This document shows positions 39,986-47,166 of a DNA stretch of 64,000 nucleotides, in pieces. Location of the stretch: positions 676,501 to 740,500 of the forward strand of contig NZ_CP012154.1 of assembly GCF_001187785.1 (NCBI RefSeq), written 5' to 3'. The position numbers were made by a program, and so were the translations under genes. The notes below the pieces were generated by a model that saw nothing but the letters and a program-made list of their open reading frames with translations, was not told the DNA's origin and ran no database searches. Position 1 is the stretch's first letter. Every line of letters starts with the position of its first letter. Origin of the DNA: Wenzhouxiangella marina. Lineage in GTDB: Bacteria; Pseudomonadota; Gammaproteobacteria; Xanthomonadales; Wenzhouxiangellaceae.

Positions 39986-40549
39986 ATGAGAACATATTCG
40001 AAAGTAACGCTAATCTCTGGGCTCTTCTTATTGTCGGCGTGTGTGGCGCCAGCCGAAAGAAAAGAACGGTATCAGCGTGATTCAATTCAACTGCCTATGA
40101 TGGTGGCTTATGGTGATGGTGATGGGCTTTTCCGGTGGGAATTGAGGCCTGCGATGGACTCTGAGTCACCCACTGGCTACGCTTTCCCACAAAGCTGTGG
40201 TGAAGTCAAGCGTGAACTTTCTTTATTGCTTCCAATAGATCTTCATGCCCCTATTCTAACTGCGCTGTCTAAGACGCCGAGTCCTTCTGATTGGAGAACT
40301 GACTGGGAGTCGCAAGATTTCCTTGATTTCAATGCATTGCTGACTAGGGAAACAGAGGATGCGTTTAGGGGGCATGGCGGATTTTATTGGAAATTTAGAG
40401 ATTGGGTCCTTTCGATTTGGGGGTTCTCGGGGATAGAGCGTAGGCCGTTCTATAATGTACTGTGCGGGGATGCTTTTGGACATGGATACTATAATCCAGC
40501 AGAGCTGATTGATGTTATCGTGATTGAATTGGCGCTTGAATCTGAATAG
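39986..40549 (+). CDS. lipoprotein, putative immunity protein for the Rhs toxin
   Basis: A 187-residue lipoprotein with lipobox LLSAC (acylated Cys19). It starts 9 nt after the rhs stop with a strong GGAGG that overlaps the rhs end (TAGGAGG), so the pair is tightly coupled. The mature part is hydrophilic with several Trp/Phe residues (FYWKFRDWVLSIWGFSG) and cysteines at SCGEVK and VLCGDAF. It is AT-rich like the rhs tip. Position and envelope targeting suggest an immunity protein acting in the periplasm; this is inference, and no family is recognised. Confidence 0.75.
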   Translation: MRTYSKVTLISGLFLLSACVAPAERKERYQRDSIQLPMMVAYGDGDGLFRWELRPAMDSESPTGYAFPQSCGEVKRELSLLLPIDLHAPILTALSKTPSPSDWRTDWESQDFLDFNALLTRETEDAFRGHGGFYWKFRDWVLSIWGFSGIERRPFYNVLCGDAFGHGYYNPAELIDVIVIELALESE

Positions 40550-40711
40550 CCAGAGTTTTGGTCGGCGACGGACATTCTGAGCCAACCCGCATAAAGCGGG
40601 CAGGTATCACGCAGACATTTCAGCCTGGAGCGGGATTCGTTAGTTTAGCGCTTGATGCAAGCGCTGGATGTTGTAGAAAACCTCAATGGGCCAAGATCGG
40701 CAAGATCGCAA

Positions 40712-40749
40712 CGCGAGAGCGGGACATCCACGACTTCCTTCCTCGAAGC
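40712..40749. repeat. 38-bp direct repeat, copy 1
   Basis: Begins CGCGAGAGCGGGACATCCAC and is identical over 38 bp to copy 2, which starts 107 bp downstream. Confidence 0.9.
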
Positions 40750-40818
40750 AACAAGATCGGGACAGCCACGAAGACACGAAGATTCCCTACCCGTGCTCGG
40801 GTCAATTTCCTACTTTAG

Positions 40819-40856
40819 CGCGAGAGCGGGACATCCACGACTTCCTTCCTCGAAGC
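40819..40856. repeat. 38-bp direct repeat, copy 2
   Basis: Identical to copy 1. The intervening segment carries a CACGAAGACACGAAG word. Confidence 0.9.
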
Positions 40857-41008
40857 GGCTTTGCCGATCGGTCGTCAGTAGACAAGGAGTTGGAAGGGCT
40901 TCGGTCGCTGCGAATAGCCCAGGGTAGGGTGTTTCCCTTGATTTTCCATGATAAGAGCATGACGAGCAGCCAGCATGTACTGGCCCGGCAGGTTCAAGGG
41001 AGTTTCGT

Positions 41009-42025
41009 CTACTCGGTCTGCTGTCGCATCAGAATCCGGGCTCGCTCGCTGCTGACCCCCTTCATCCAGCGCTGCCCGATCTCAGCGGCCTTGGCCATCA
41101 GGGCTTCGGCCGAACCGATGGCTCGGTAGTAGCGACTCTCGGTGCCTTGAACCCGCCTTAGCCATTGCTTCGGGTGCTTTGCCAATGACCAGAGGATGTC
41201 CGGCGGGTTGTCCTGGGTTGGGGCTTCGAGCTTTCCGCGCTTGAGCGGATGGGCCTGTTCGCCGGTCCATTCCACCAGATCCAGATAGCTGGATTCGGAC
41301 ATTCCAAGCGGTGCGTTTGCATCCAGACCGGCGACGGGCTTGAGGGGGCGGTTCAACAACTCGTCTCGCTGCTTGTATGAGCACTTTTCTCGCTCCGAAA
41401 TCCGGGCCCGGACGCTGGTGTGATCGGAGTCTTCGAGCGTGTCTGCCTTTTTGGCGCGAACCGGATTCAAGTCCACGTAGGCCATCGCCGATACCACCGC
41501 TTGCTCTTCCAGCAGCGCTTGGCACTTGAAGCGCCCCTCCCAGAACCGGCCCGAACATTCATCCTCCTTGTTCGCCATCCGGGCGATTGGCTCATTCAGC
41601 GCTCGCATGAACCAGCTCAGGCTCCCGAGTCGGGACCGAATCTCCTGCAGTCTCTTCGGGTCGCTGGTCAGGGCGTAGGCGATTCGCTCGCGCTGCCTCT
41701 TGTCAGATGTCCAGCTCAGCGCGCCTGGGAAGACCCGAAGCCAGCGTTCGGCGACTTGCTCGTCGCTCCAGAGTTGCGCCTCCCGCGGGTCGGTAGAGAG
41801 CACGATTTGGTAGTGATTGCTCATCACAGCGTAGGAGTAGATCGATACAGCGAAGGACTCGGCCAGGAACCGAATTCGATCCTCGATCCATGTCCGCCGG
41901 TGCTCGAAACACCTCTTGGTGTATTTGTCGGTGCCACAGAGAAAGGCGCGACGCACGCATCGACTGACAACATGGAAGAAGCCGGGCTCGTCCGGCGGTG
42001 CGATCTGGCTTCGGGGGTAGGTCAT
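41009..42025 (-). CDS. RAYT/IS200-like Y1 transposase, long form, HUH motif altered
   Basis: A 338-residue member of the REP-associated (Y1, HUH-type) transposase family, of the long form found in many gammaproteobacteria. Typical stretches are FFHVVSRCVRRAFLCG, HRRTWIEDRIRFLAESFAV, SGRFWEGRFKCQALL and AMAYVDLNPVRAK, where the last carries the likely catalytic Tyr. The metal-binding HUH motif, usually SNHYHVVL, reads SNHYQIVL: the second His is Gln (codon CAA). The gene is otherwise full length, so it may be inactive or changed. It has no second transposase gene beside it. Confidence 0.85.
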   Translation of the reverse strand: MTYPRSQIAPPDEPGFFHVVSRCVRRAFLCGTDKYTKRCFEHRRTWIEDRIRFLAESFAVSIYSYAVMSNHYQIVLSTDPREAQLWSDEQVAERWLRVFPGALSWTSDKRQRERIAYALTSDPKRLQEIRSRLGSLSWFMRALNEPIARMANKEDECSGRFWEGRFKCQALLEEQAVVSAMAYVDLNPVRAKKADTLEDSDHTSVRARISEREKCSYKQRDELLNRPLKPVAGLDANAPLGMSESSYLDLVEWTGEQAHPLKRGKLEAPTQDNPPDILWSLAKHPKQWLRRVQGTESRYYRAIGSAEALMAKAAEIGQRWMKGVSSERARILMRQQTE

Positions 42026-42106
42026 GGGGCCAGTCTGCTGACGCGACCGATCGACTGGAATAGGAAACGGCTGCGTGCTGGTGTAGGATTTTTGCTCGGG
42101 TTGATG

Positions 42107-42142
42107 GGTGTCCTCGAGGGCCTAGGTGTCCTCGAGGGCCTA
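42107..42142. repeat. 2 x 18-bp tandem repeat upstream of the RAYT gene
   Basis: GGTGTCCTCGAGGGCCTA occurs twice in tandem. Each unit contains the palindrome CCTCGAGG. It lies 82 bp upstream of the transposase start and could be a REP-like or regulatory repeat. Confidence 0.7.
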
Positions 42143-42226
42143 TTACATCCCGACGGAACATTTCGCAAATTTTTACGCCAATCCGAGAAAATGCTGTACA
42201 GCGTGATGCAAGCAGCTGAAGGGCTT

Positions 42227-42799
42227 CTAGTTGGATTCGCTATTGATATCTGAAATCCGCACGGCTCTGAGTCCCATCCCGAGCAATGCCAAGGCAGCCA
42301 ACAGTAACCCATTCCATTGGTCAACCGGCACAGCAATTGGCGCCACCCCCACGACGACATTCATCCGACCCAGTGTGGTTCTGTGTGAATCTAACGCTGG
42401 GAAGACCGTATCACGATCTACCCGACTGACAATCAGCTCATAAGTGCCGGAATCCAGCATCCCTATCTCATGGGTTCGCTCAATGGTCAAATTGTTGCAT
42501 CCAACTCCCAAATCCAACTCGGCCACATAATCGAGGCGTATTTGGTTGCCGTCAACTTCCAAGAAATGAAAGAGCCCTTGCGGATTCGCGAATGTTGAAA
42601 AGCACAGTCCTTGCCCACCCCAAAGCGTAGTGACAAAAAGAGCTTCCTCAGAAACCGGAACAGGTGGATCGATACTAAGCCATGTCGGAGATGTTTGAGC
42701 GCCAGACAGAGCTGGAACGAGCAACAAAAACGAGGCCGTAAGAATCAATTTCGCTCCGCGATAGCGGGAAGCGTGCGAAAGAGTAGACGGATCAGACAT
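42227..42799 (-). CDS. secreted protein with IPTL-CTERM-like anchor
   Basis: A 190-residue exported protein. A signal peptide (AKLILTASFLLLVPALSGA) is followed by a beta-rich domain (WLSIDPPVPVSEEALFVTTLWG, then FHFLEVDGNQIRLDYV and DSGTYELIVSRVDRD) with two Cys. It ends with VPVDQWNGLLLAALALLGMGLRAVR, which resembles the IPTL-CTERM sorting signal: a short Pro/Trp motif, one membrane helix and a basic cluster. I chose the ATG at 42799 over a TTG six codons upstream because it sits nearer the signal peptide. It lies in the accessory island and is less GC-rich than the core genes. Confidence 0.7.
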   Translation of the reverse strand: MSDPSTLSHASRYRGAKLILTASFLLLVPALSGAQTSPTWLSIDPPVPVSEEALFVTTLWGGQGLCFSTFANPQGLFHFLEVDGNQIRLDYVAELDLGVGCNNLTIERTHEIGMLDSGTYELIVSRVDRDTVFPALDSHRTTLGRMNVVVGVAPIAVPVDQWNGLLLAALALLGMGLRAVRISDINSESN

Positions 42800-42977
42800 T
42801 ACCGTTGTCTCACTCAAAATTTACAGAAATAGTCAAGAAACGATGAGGGTAACATGATAGTGTCAAATGGGGTGTGGGATGTAATTGGTTGTGCAAATGG
42901 CGCTTCCGGATTGTCAAGAAGCGGTAGATTTGTTCTGATTGTCAGTTGCGCGAACTGGTTCTGTCCACTTCCCCAAC

Positions 42978-43500
42978 TTAGGACCAACCATAAGTAGAGA
43001 TTTCGGCGTGACCTCGGTCGGTTAGAAATTCGATTGGGGAGACGTCTCCGAGAGACTCATGGGGCCGGATGGTGTTGTGCTCCGTCAGCCATCGTGCCGT
43101 TTCCTCGCGGACCTGATTCAACGTCATGAAGCACCACGCATCGAGGACGCCGTCACGATAGATGCCGTTGAACCGTTCGATGAACGCATTCTGCGTCGGT
43201 TTTCCAGGTTGTGTGTGCTCGATGATGACGTTGCGTTGCTGGCACCAGGCAACGAATGTCGCACTGGTGAACTCGGGACCGTGGTCCACTTGGATCCGTT
43301 CAGGCGCTCCTCGTACGAGCAAGACCTGATCCAGGGCCCGCGTGATTCGCTGAGCCGTCAATGAGACGTCGATCTCGATGTGCAGCGCCTCCCGGTTATC
43401 GCCCACCTCTGGACCACCGAGATCGACACCCATGTGGCCATCCACCAGCTGAAATCCATCCACGAAGCGACCCACCCGGCGAGACTGCCCGAGGCTGACG
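42978..43500 (-). pseudogene. IS3-family transposase (OrfB) 3' fragment
   Basis: The C-terminal half of an IS3/IS407-group DDE transposase. Visible are NREALHIEID, RALDQVLLVRGAPERIQ, VDHGPEFTSATF with the second catalytic Asp, QPGKPTQNAFIERFNG with the catalytic Glu, and HNTIRPHESLGDVSPIEFL at the end. The N-terminal half and orfA are missing, and the match decays before about 43460, where the first catalytic Asp would lie. It is a 5'-truncated insertion-sequence remnant. The downstream sequence (GTCCACTTCCCCAACTTAGG) may be the old IS end. Confidence 0.8.
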
Positions 43501-43522
43501 AGGAAAACTGAGGAGTAGTAGA

Positions 43523-43723
43523 ATGGACTCCATGGCAACAAAAGCAGACACCGTGAAGGCCAAGGCTCGAGAACTTATCGAGCAGTTGCCCGAAAACGCG
43601 ACCTGGGACGACGTGGCCTATGAAATCGCCGTGCGTCGTTCCATCGAGCGGGGGCTCGCCGATCTTGACGCCGGGCGCACTTACACCAGTGAAGCTCTGC
43701 TGGAATCCCTTGGCCTCCAGTGA
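43523..43723 (+). CDS. antitoxin of a ParE-type toxin-antitoxin pair
   Basis: A 66-residue acidic-basic helical protein (KAKARELIEQLPENATWDDVAYEIAVRRSIERGLADLDAGRTYTSEALLESLGL). This is the size and style of antitoxins paired with ParE/RelE toxins. AGGAG lies 7 nt before the ATG; a second ATG at 43532 is possible. The toxin gene begins immediately after the stop codon. Confidence 0.75.
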   Translation: MDSMATKADTVKAKARELIEQLPENATWDDVAYEIAVRRSIERGLADLDAGRTYTSEALLESLGLQ

Positions 43724-44017
43724 ATGACCGTCATCTGGTCGGCAGAGGCGCAGGCTCAGCTTGCCGCCGTCCAGGAGCATGTAGCCGAGAACGCCCCGCG
43801 AGATGCCGATGCGCTGATCAGGCGTCTCGTTGCCCGTGTCGCTTAGCTCGAGACTGTTCCACACAGCGGCCGCAGGGTGCCTGAGTATCCGGACGACGAC
43901 GTGCGCGAACTGCTGTCACGACCTTACCGGATCATCTATCGCCAACGCGATGAGCATGTGGAAGTCGTGACCGTGATGCACTATCGGCAGCAGTTGCCTG
44001 CCAACCCCGCGACTTGA
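43724..44017 (+). pseudogene. ParE/RelE-family toxin interrupted by an amber codon
   Basis: The frame starts directly after the antitoxin stop (TGAATG). It reads MTVIWSAEAQAQLAAVQEHV, then an in-frame TAG at 43844-43846 (codon 41), then continues in the same frame as LETVPHSGRRVPEYPDDD, RELLSRPYRIIYRQ and VEVVTVMHYRQQLP to a TGA. The continuation is the typical second half of ParE toxins (SGR, then PYRIIY, then V-x-H-x-R). A single C-to-T or G-to-T change in a Gln or Glu codon would explain the stop. The toxin is therefore probably dead while its antitoxin is intact. Confidence 0.85.
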
Positions 44018-44321
44018 GCTGACTTCAGAGTCGGCGCCACGCGCTACGGCATTCCGGGAGCGCTTCTCCGCCTTCGGCGAAACCGAGCTCCCTCCATTGC
44101 CTGCGCTAAGCTGCGCTGTAGCCGGACGCCGGCAAGCTCGGGGCAGCTACTTCAATAGTTGCTTGCCCCGAGCTTCGTCCGGCTTCGGACCGCCTGTCAC
44201 GCGGCGCTTGCAGCGCCTTCGGGTTAATAACTGCGGCCCTCGGCCTGGCAATCGCCGTGCCAGGCTCGCTCATTGCCAACCCGAGGCCTGGTCGACTTCG
44301 TTGACCGGTTGGACTAGTAAC
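44018..44321. other. non-coding, hairpin-rich stretch between parE and the IS110 remnant
   Basis: No gene is supported. The main feature is a large hairpin (44122-44182). GC-rich inverted words follow (for example GGCGCTTGCAGCGCC). No integrase or complete insertion sequence is present. Confidence 0.5.
44122..44182. repeat. large imperfect hairpin
   Basis: Arms AAGCTCGGGGCA (44134-44145) and TGCCCCGAGCTT (44164-44175) pair perfectly. Outer arms CCGGAC (44122-44127) and GTCCGG (44177-44182) also pair, with a bulge on the left side. The loop is 18 nt. It has no following T tract and lies in the island near insertion-sequence fragments. Confidence 0.7.
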
Positions 44322-44438
44322 GCCCGCTCGCAGACTTGGCTGCGCCATGTCGTTGAGCTGGACCTTGCCAGCTCGGTTGAGCGCACAGACCTTAAAGACG
44401 TTCTTTGCGAGATCGATCCCGATCAGAGTAGACTTCAT
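44322..44438 (-). pseudogene. IS110-family transposase 5' fragment
   Basis: The first ~35 residues of an IS110 DEDD transposase are clear: MKSTLIGIDLAKNVFKVCAL then NRAGKVQLND, with the first catalytic Asp in GIDLAKN. Homology ends soon after; the frame runs on without family features. The region just upstream of its ATG (44439-44545), where IS110 elements often carry a structured bridge RNA, is still present but short. It is a truncated remnant at the right side of the island. Confidence 0.75.
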
Positions 44439-44547
44439 TTGGACGCCTTCTACGCTAAATGACTGGTCGAAATACCAGTGTGGCGCGAACCTGACGCCGG
44501 AGCGAATGATGGAGGCGTCCATCTCATCAGCCATCAAGACCGGGACA

Positions 44548-44660
44548 GGCGTCGGGCGGTTTCAGGGCTTCCGGTGCACCCAGCCACTCCTCTCCGCAGC
44601 CGATCCGTCGACCGCCTTCGATTCGGTACCAGGCCGCGTACCCCTCGCCCATGCCTGCAT
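44548..44660. repeat. tsaB fragment (copy 2) beside the helicase gene
   Basis: A 113-bp near-identical copy of tsaB positions 37162-37274, in the same orientation. It ends 22 bp from the 3' end of the helicase gene. Similarity stops abruptly on both sides. It marks a rearrangement border of the accessory island. Confidence 0.85.
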
Positions 44661-44682
44661 TCCAATCGACGATGGCAGCCGA

Positions 44683-46611
44683 TCAGTCCGCCATCTCTCT
44701 CATGGTCAATCGATCACGCAGGAAGCGCGCCGCCTCTTCGCCGGACTCGACGCGAGTCATGGGCGGCAGGCTCTTGATGAACAGGCGCCCGTAGGGCCGG
44801 GTGGCCAGGCGCACGTCGCCGAGGACCAGCACGCCGAAATCGTCGGCCTGGCGGATCAGGCGGCCGGCGCCCTGCTTGAGCGACAGCACGGCCTGCGGCA
44901 GCTGGATGTCCGTGAAGGGGTTGCCACCGGCCTCGCGCGCTGCCTTCAGCGTCGCTTCGAGGACGGGATCGTCGGGCGCGGCGAAGGGCAGCTTGTCGAT
45001 GACGACCAGGGTCAGATCATCGCCCGGTACGTCGACACCCTCCCAGAAGCTGGCCGCACCCAGCAGCACGCTGCGTGGCGTGTGGACGAAGCGCTCCAGC
45101 AGCACCGGCCTCGGGGCCTCTTCCTGGATCAGCAGATTGAAGTCCGTGTTCGAGCGCATCCACTGGGCGGCGCGCTGCAGGGCGCGGTGCGAGGTGAACA
45201 GCAGGAAGGCGCGCCCGCCGTTGGCGCGGAGCAGGGGCAGGACCGAGTCCAGCAGCGCCTCCGTGTGCTCCGGGTGGTTCGGCTCCGGCAGCGCCTTCGG
45301 GATCCAGAGCCGGGTCTGGGTCGGGTAGTCGAAGGGGCTGTCGACGACCAGGGTTCGGGCGTCCTCCAGACCGAGCCGGCTCGTGAAATGATCGAAGCGA
45401 TCGCCCACGGCCAGGGTGGCCGAGGTCATGATCCAGGTGGCCGGGTGGGTCTCGCGCAGCTGCTTGAGGGGCGTGGCCACGTCCAGCGGCGTCAGGTTCA
45501 GGGTGAAGCGCCCGCGGCGCGAGCTGAACCAGCGCACGTGCCCATCCTGGCCCGCCAGGAATCCGGCCAGACCGTCGTGCAGCAGTTCGGCCCGGTCGGC
45601 GCAGTTGGCCAGATCGCGGCTCTGCTCGCCCAGCGGGTCCAGCGCCTGCCTGAGGGCGCTCAAGGATCGAGCCAGTTCCTCGAAGGCCGGCAGCTGCTGG
45701 CGCAGGCGGCCGAATTCGCCGCGCGGCGGCAGGTCGACGCAGGCGCTGATGGCCTGATCGAGGCGTGACTTCATCTCCGCGATCGGTACCTGCAGCAGCT
45801 TCAGGCTGCCGGCGGCGCCATGGCAGGCCGCCAGGCTGTCCCGGGCCAGTTCCCGAAGCTGCCAGGCGCTGACGCCGCGGGAAAAGAAGCGCATCGCCGT
45901 GTCCGGAACCTGGTGGGCCTCGTCGATGATCACGGCCTCGGCGCCCGGCAGGACCTCACCGAAGCCGCTCTGCTTGAGCGCCAGATCGGCGAACAGCAGA
46001 TGGTGATTGACCACCACCACGTCGGCTTCCTGGGCCTGGCGGCGGGCGTGGGCGACGGGGCAGTCGCGGAGCATCGGGCAGTCGCTGCCCAGGCAGTTGT
46101 CCTGGGTGGAGGTGACCAGCGGCCAGACCGGTGAGCGCGATCCGATCTCGGCCAGTTCACTGATCTCGCCGCTCCGCGTGTGCTCGGCCCAGCGTTCGAC
46201 CAGGCGCAGCTCGGCGACCACGCTCTCGTCGAGCTCGGAAATGGAGTCGAGGTGCTGGTGGAGTCGCTGCGGACAGAGGTAGTTGGCCCGGCCCTTGAGC
46301 AGCGCGATCCTGCATTCCCTTCCGGTGGCCTTCAGGGCCAGCGGCAGGTCCCGATGGAACAGCTGTTCCTGCAGGTTCAGGGTGCCGGTGGACAGGATGC
46401 TGCGGGCGTCGCGTTCGAGCACGGGCAGCAGGTAGGCCAGGGTCTTGCCGGTGCCGGTCGCCGCCTCGGCGACCAGATCCTGGCCATCGTCCAGGCACTC
46501 GGCGATGGCCTCGCTGAGATCGAGCTGGCCGGGACGGGGGCGAAAGCCATCGAGCAGTCGGGCCAGGGAGCCCTGCTCGGAGAAATGATCGGCCAGGCGA
46601 GAGTCGCTCAC
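44683..46611 (-). CDS. DinG/YoaA-type ATP-dependent DNA helicase
   Basis: A 642-residue XPD-like superfamily 2 helicase, most like YoaA (642 residues fits). Walker A is ATGTGKT (about residue 50) and Walker B is the IDEAH box. Four cysteines that would hold a [4Fe-4S] cluster lie between them (NYLCPQRL, then NCLGSDCPMLRDCP). Helicase motifs near the C-terminus include GAASFWEGVDVPGD and LKQGAGRLIRQADDFG. YoaA works with the HolC subunit on stalled forks in E. coli; that link is family knowledge only. The start is GTG. It is 16 nt downstream of the TPR lipoprotein stop. Confidence 0.92.
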   Translation of the reverse strand: MSDSRLADHFSEQGSLARLLDGFRPRPGQLDLSEAIAECLDDGQDLVAEAATGTGKTLAYLLPVLERDARSILSTGTLNLQEQLFHRDLPLALKATGRECRIALLKGRANYLCPQRLHQHLDSISELDESVVAELRLVERWAEHTRSGEISELAEIGSRSPVWPLVTSTQDNCLGSDCPMLRDCPVAHARRQAQEADVVVVNHHLLFADLALKQSGFGEVLPGAEAVIIDEAHQVPDTAMRFFSRGVSAWQLRELARDSLAACHGAAGSLKLLQVPIAEMKSRLDQAISACVDLPPRGEFGRLRQQLPAFEELARSLSALRQALDPLGEQSRDLANCADRAELLHDGLAGFLAGQDGHVRWFSSRRGRFTLNLTPLDVATPLKQLRETHPATWIMTSATLAVGDRFDHFTSRLGLEDARTLVVDSPFDYPTQTRLWIPKALPEPNHPEHTEALLDSVLPLLRANGGRAFLLFTSHRALQRAAQWMRSNTDFNLLIQEEAPRPVLLERFVHTPRSVLLGAASFWEGVDVPGDDLTLVVIDKLPFAAPDDPVLEATLKAAREAGGNPFTDIQLPQAVLSLKQGAGRLIRQADDFGVLVLGDVRLATRPYGRLFIKSLPPMTRVESGEEAARFLRDRLTMREMAD

Positions 46612-46627
46612 CGGCGGCTCGGCGACG

Positions 46628-47146
46628 TCACAGGCGGGTCGGAGGCTCGATCTGGCAGGCCTGCAGGCGCTCGCGGGCGTCGGCCGCCTCGTCGTAGCGG
46701 CTCAGGCGCTCGCGGGCCAGGGCCATCGTGCGCCAGTTGCGCTGGCAGATCTCACCGACCCGCGGGCCGACGTCGAAGGAGCGGCCGGCGAAGCTCTCGG
46801 CCTGTTCCCATTCACCGCGTTCGAGGCGGATCTCGGCCATGTGCTGGAGCAGCTCCGGGTCGCGGGGCTGGATGCGCAGGGCGCGCTCGAGCAGCAGGGT
46901 GGCCTGGTCCAGATCGCCCGCCTGTTCGGCGGCCAGGGCCGCCTCGGTCAGTTCGGTCACGGCCGGATTGCGCAGCGGGTAGACCTGCAGGCCGCTGCGT
47001 TCCTCGGCGGCCGGCGCACGGACTTGTTCGGCCAGGCTGCGATTTTCCGTCGGCGCCGGGGCCTGGGTGGCGCAGGCGCTGATCAGGGCGACGAGGCCGA
47101 TGGCCAGGCTGAAGCGAAGGATCGGCTGGATTGACTTGCGATTCAT
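46628..47146 (-). CDS. TPR-containing lipoprotein
   Basis: A 172-residue lipoprotein. The signal peptide with lipobox ISAC gives acylated Cys25. Two tetratricopeptide-like repeats follow (LTEAALAAEQAGDLDQATLLLERALRIQPRDPELLQHMAEIRLERGEWEQAESFAGRSF). The C-terminus has a Cys-containing pair (EICQRNW, LQACQIEP). The frame is open upstream, but the ATG at 47146 gives a standard signal peptide. It is 20 nt downstream of the PBP1b gene on the same strand, so it may act with cell-wall synthesis; that is inference. Confidence 0.85.
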   Translation of the reverse strand: MNRKSIQPILRFSLAIGLVALISACATQAPAPTENRSLAEQVRAPAAEERSGLQVYPLRNPAVTELTEAALAAEQAGDLDQATLLLERALRIQPRDPELLQHMAEIRLERGEWEQAESFAGRSFDVGPRVGEICQRNWRTMALARERLSRYDEAADARERLQACQIEPPTRL

Positions 47147-47166
47147 GGCAGGTAGTCGAATGGGTC

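Larger units (their letters stand above)
40550..41008. other. gene-free repeat-rich spacer
   Basis: About 460 bp with no convincing gene between the immunity lipoprotein and the transposase gene. It contains a small hairpin (AGCGCTT-GATGC-AAGCGCT, 40647-40665), two copies of a 38-bp direct repeat, and a CACGAAGACACGAAG word (40767-40781) like the ends of GxxExxY elements. It looks like debris of several insertions. Confidence 0.6.

Noticed and set aside
40712-40856. Direct repeats as a CRISPR array
   Set aside because: Only two copies, a 69-bp spacer with repeat-like words, and no cas genes.
44122-44182. Large hairpin as an integron attC site
   Set aside because: No integrase in the window, no gene-cassette array, and the R'/R'' core-site sequences (GTTRRRY-type) are not convincingly placed.
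37621-44547. Island as a prophage or integrative element
   Set aside because: No integrase, phage structural or conjugation genes, and no tRNA-derived attachment site are present.
44347-45768. 473-codon frame antisense to the helicase gene
   Set aside because: Opposite intact helicase motifs; composition is that of a shadow.
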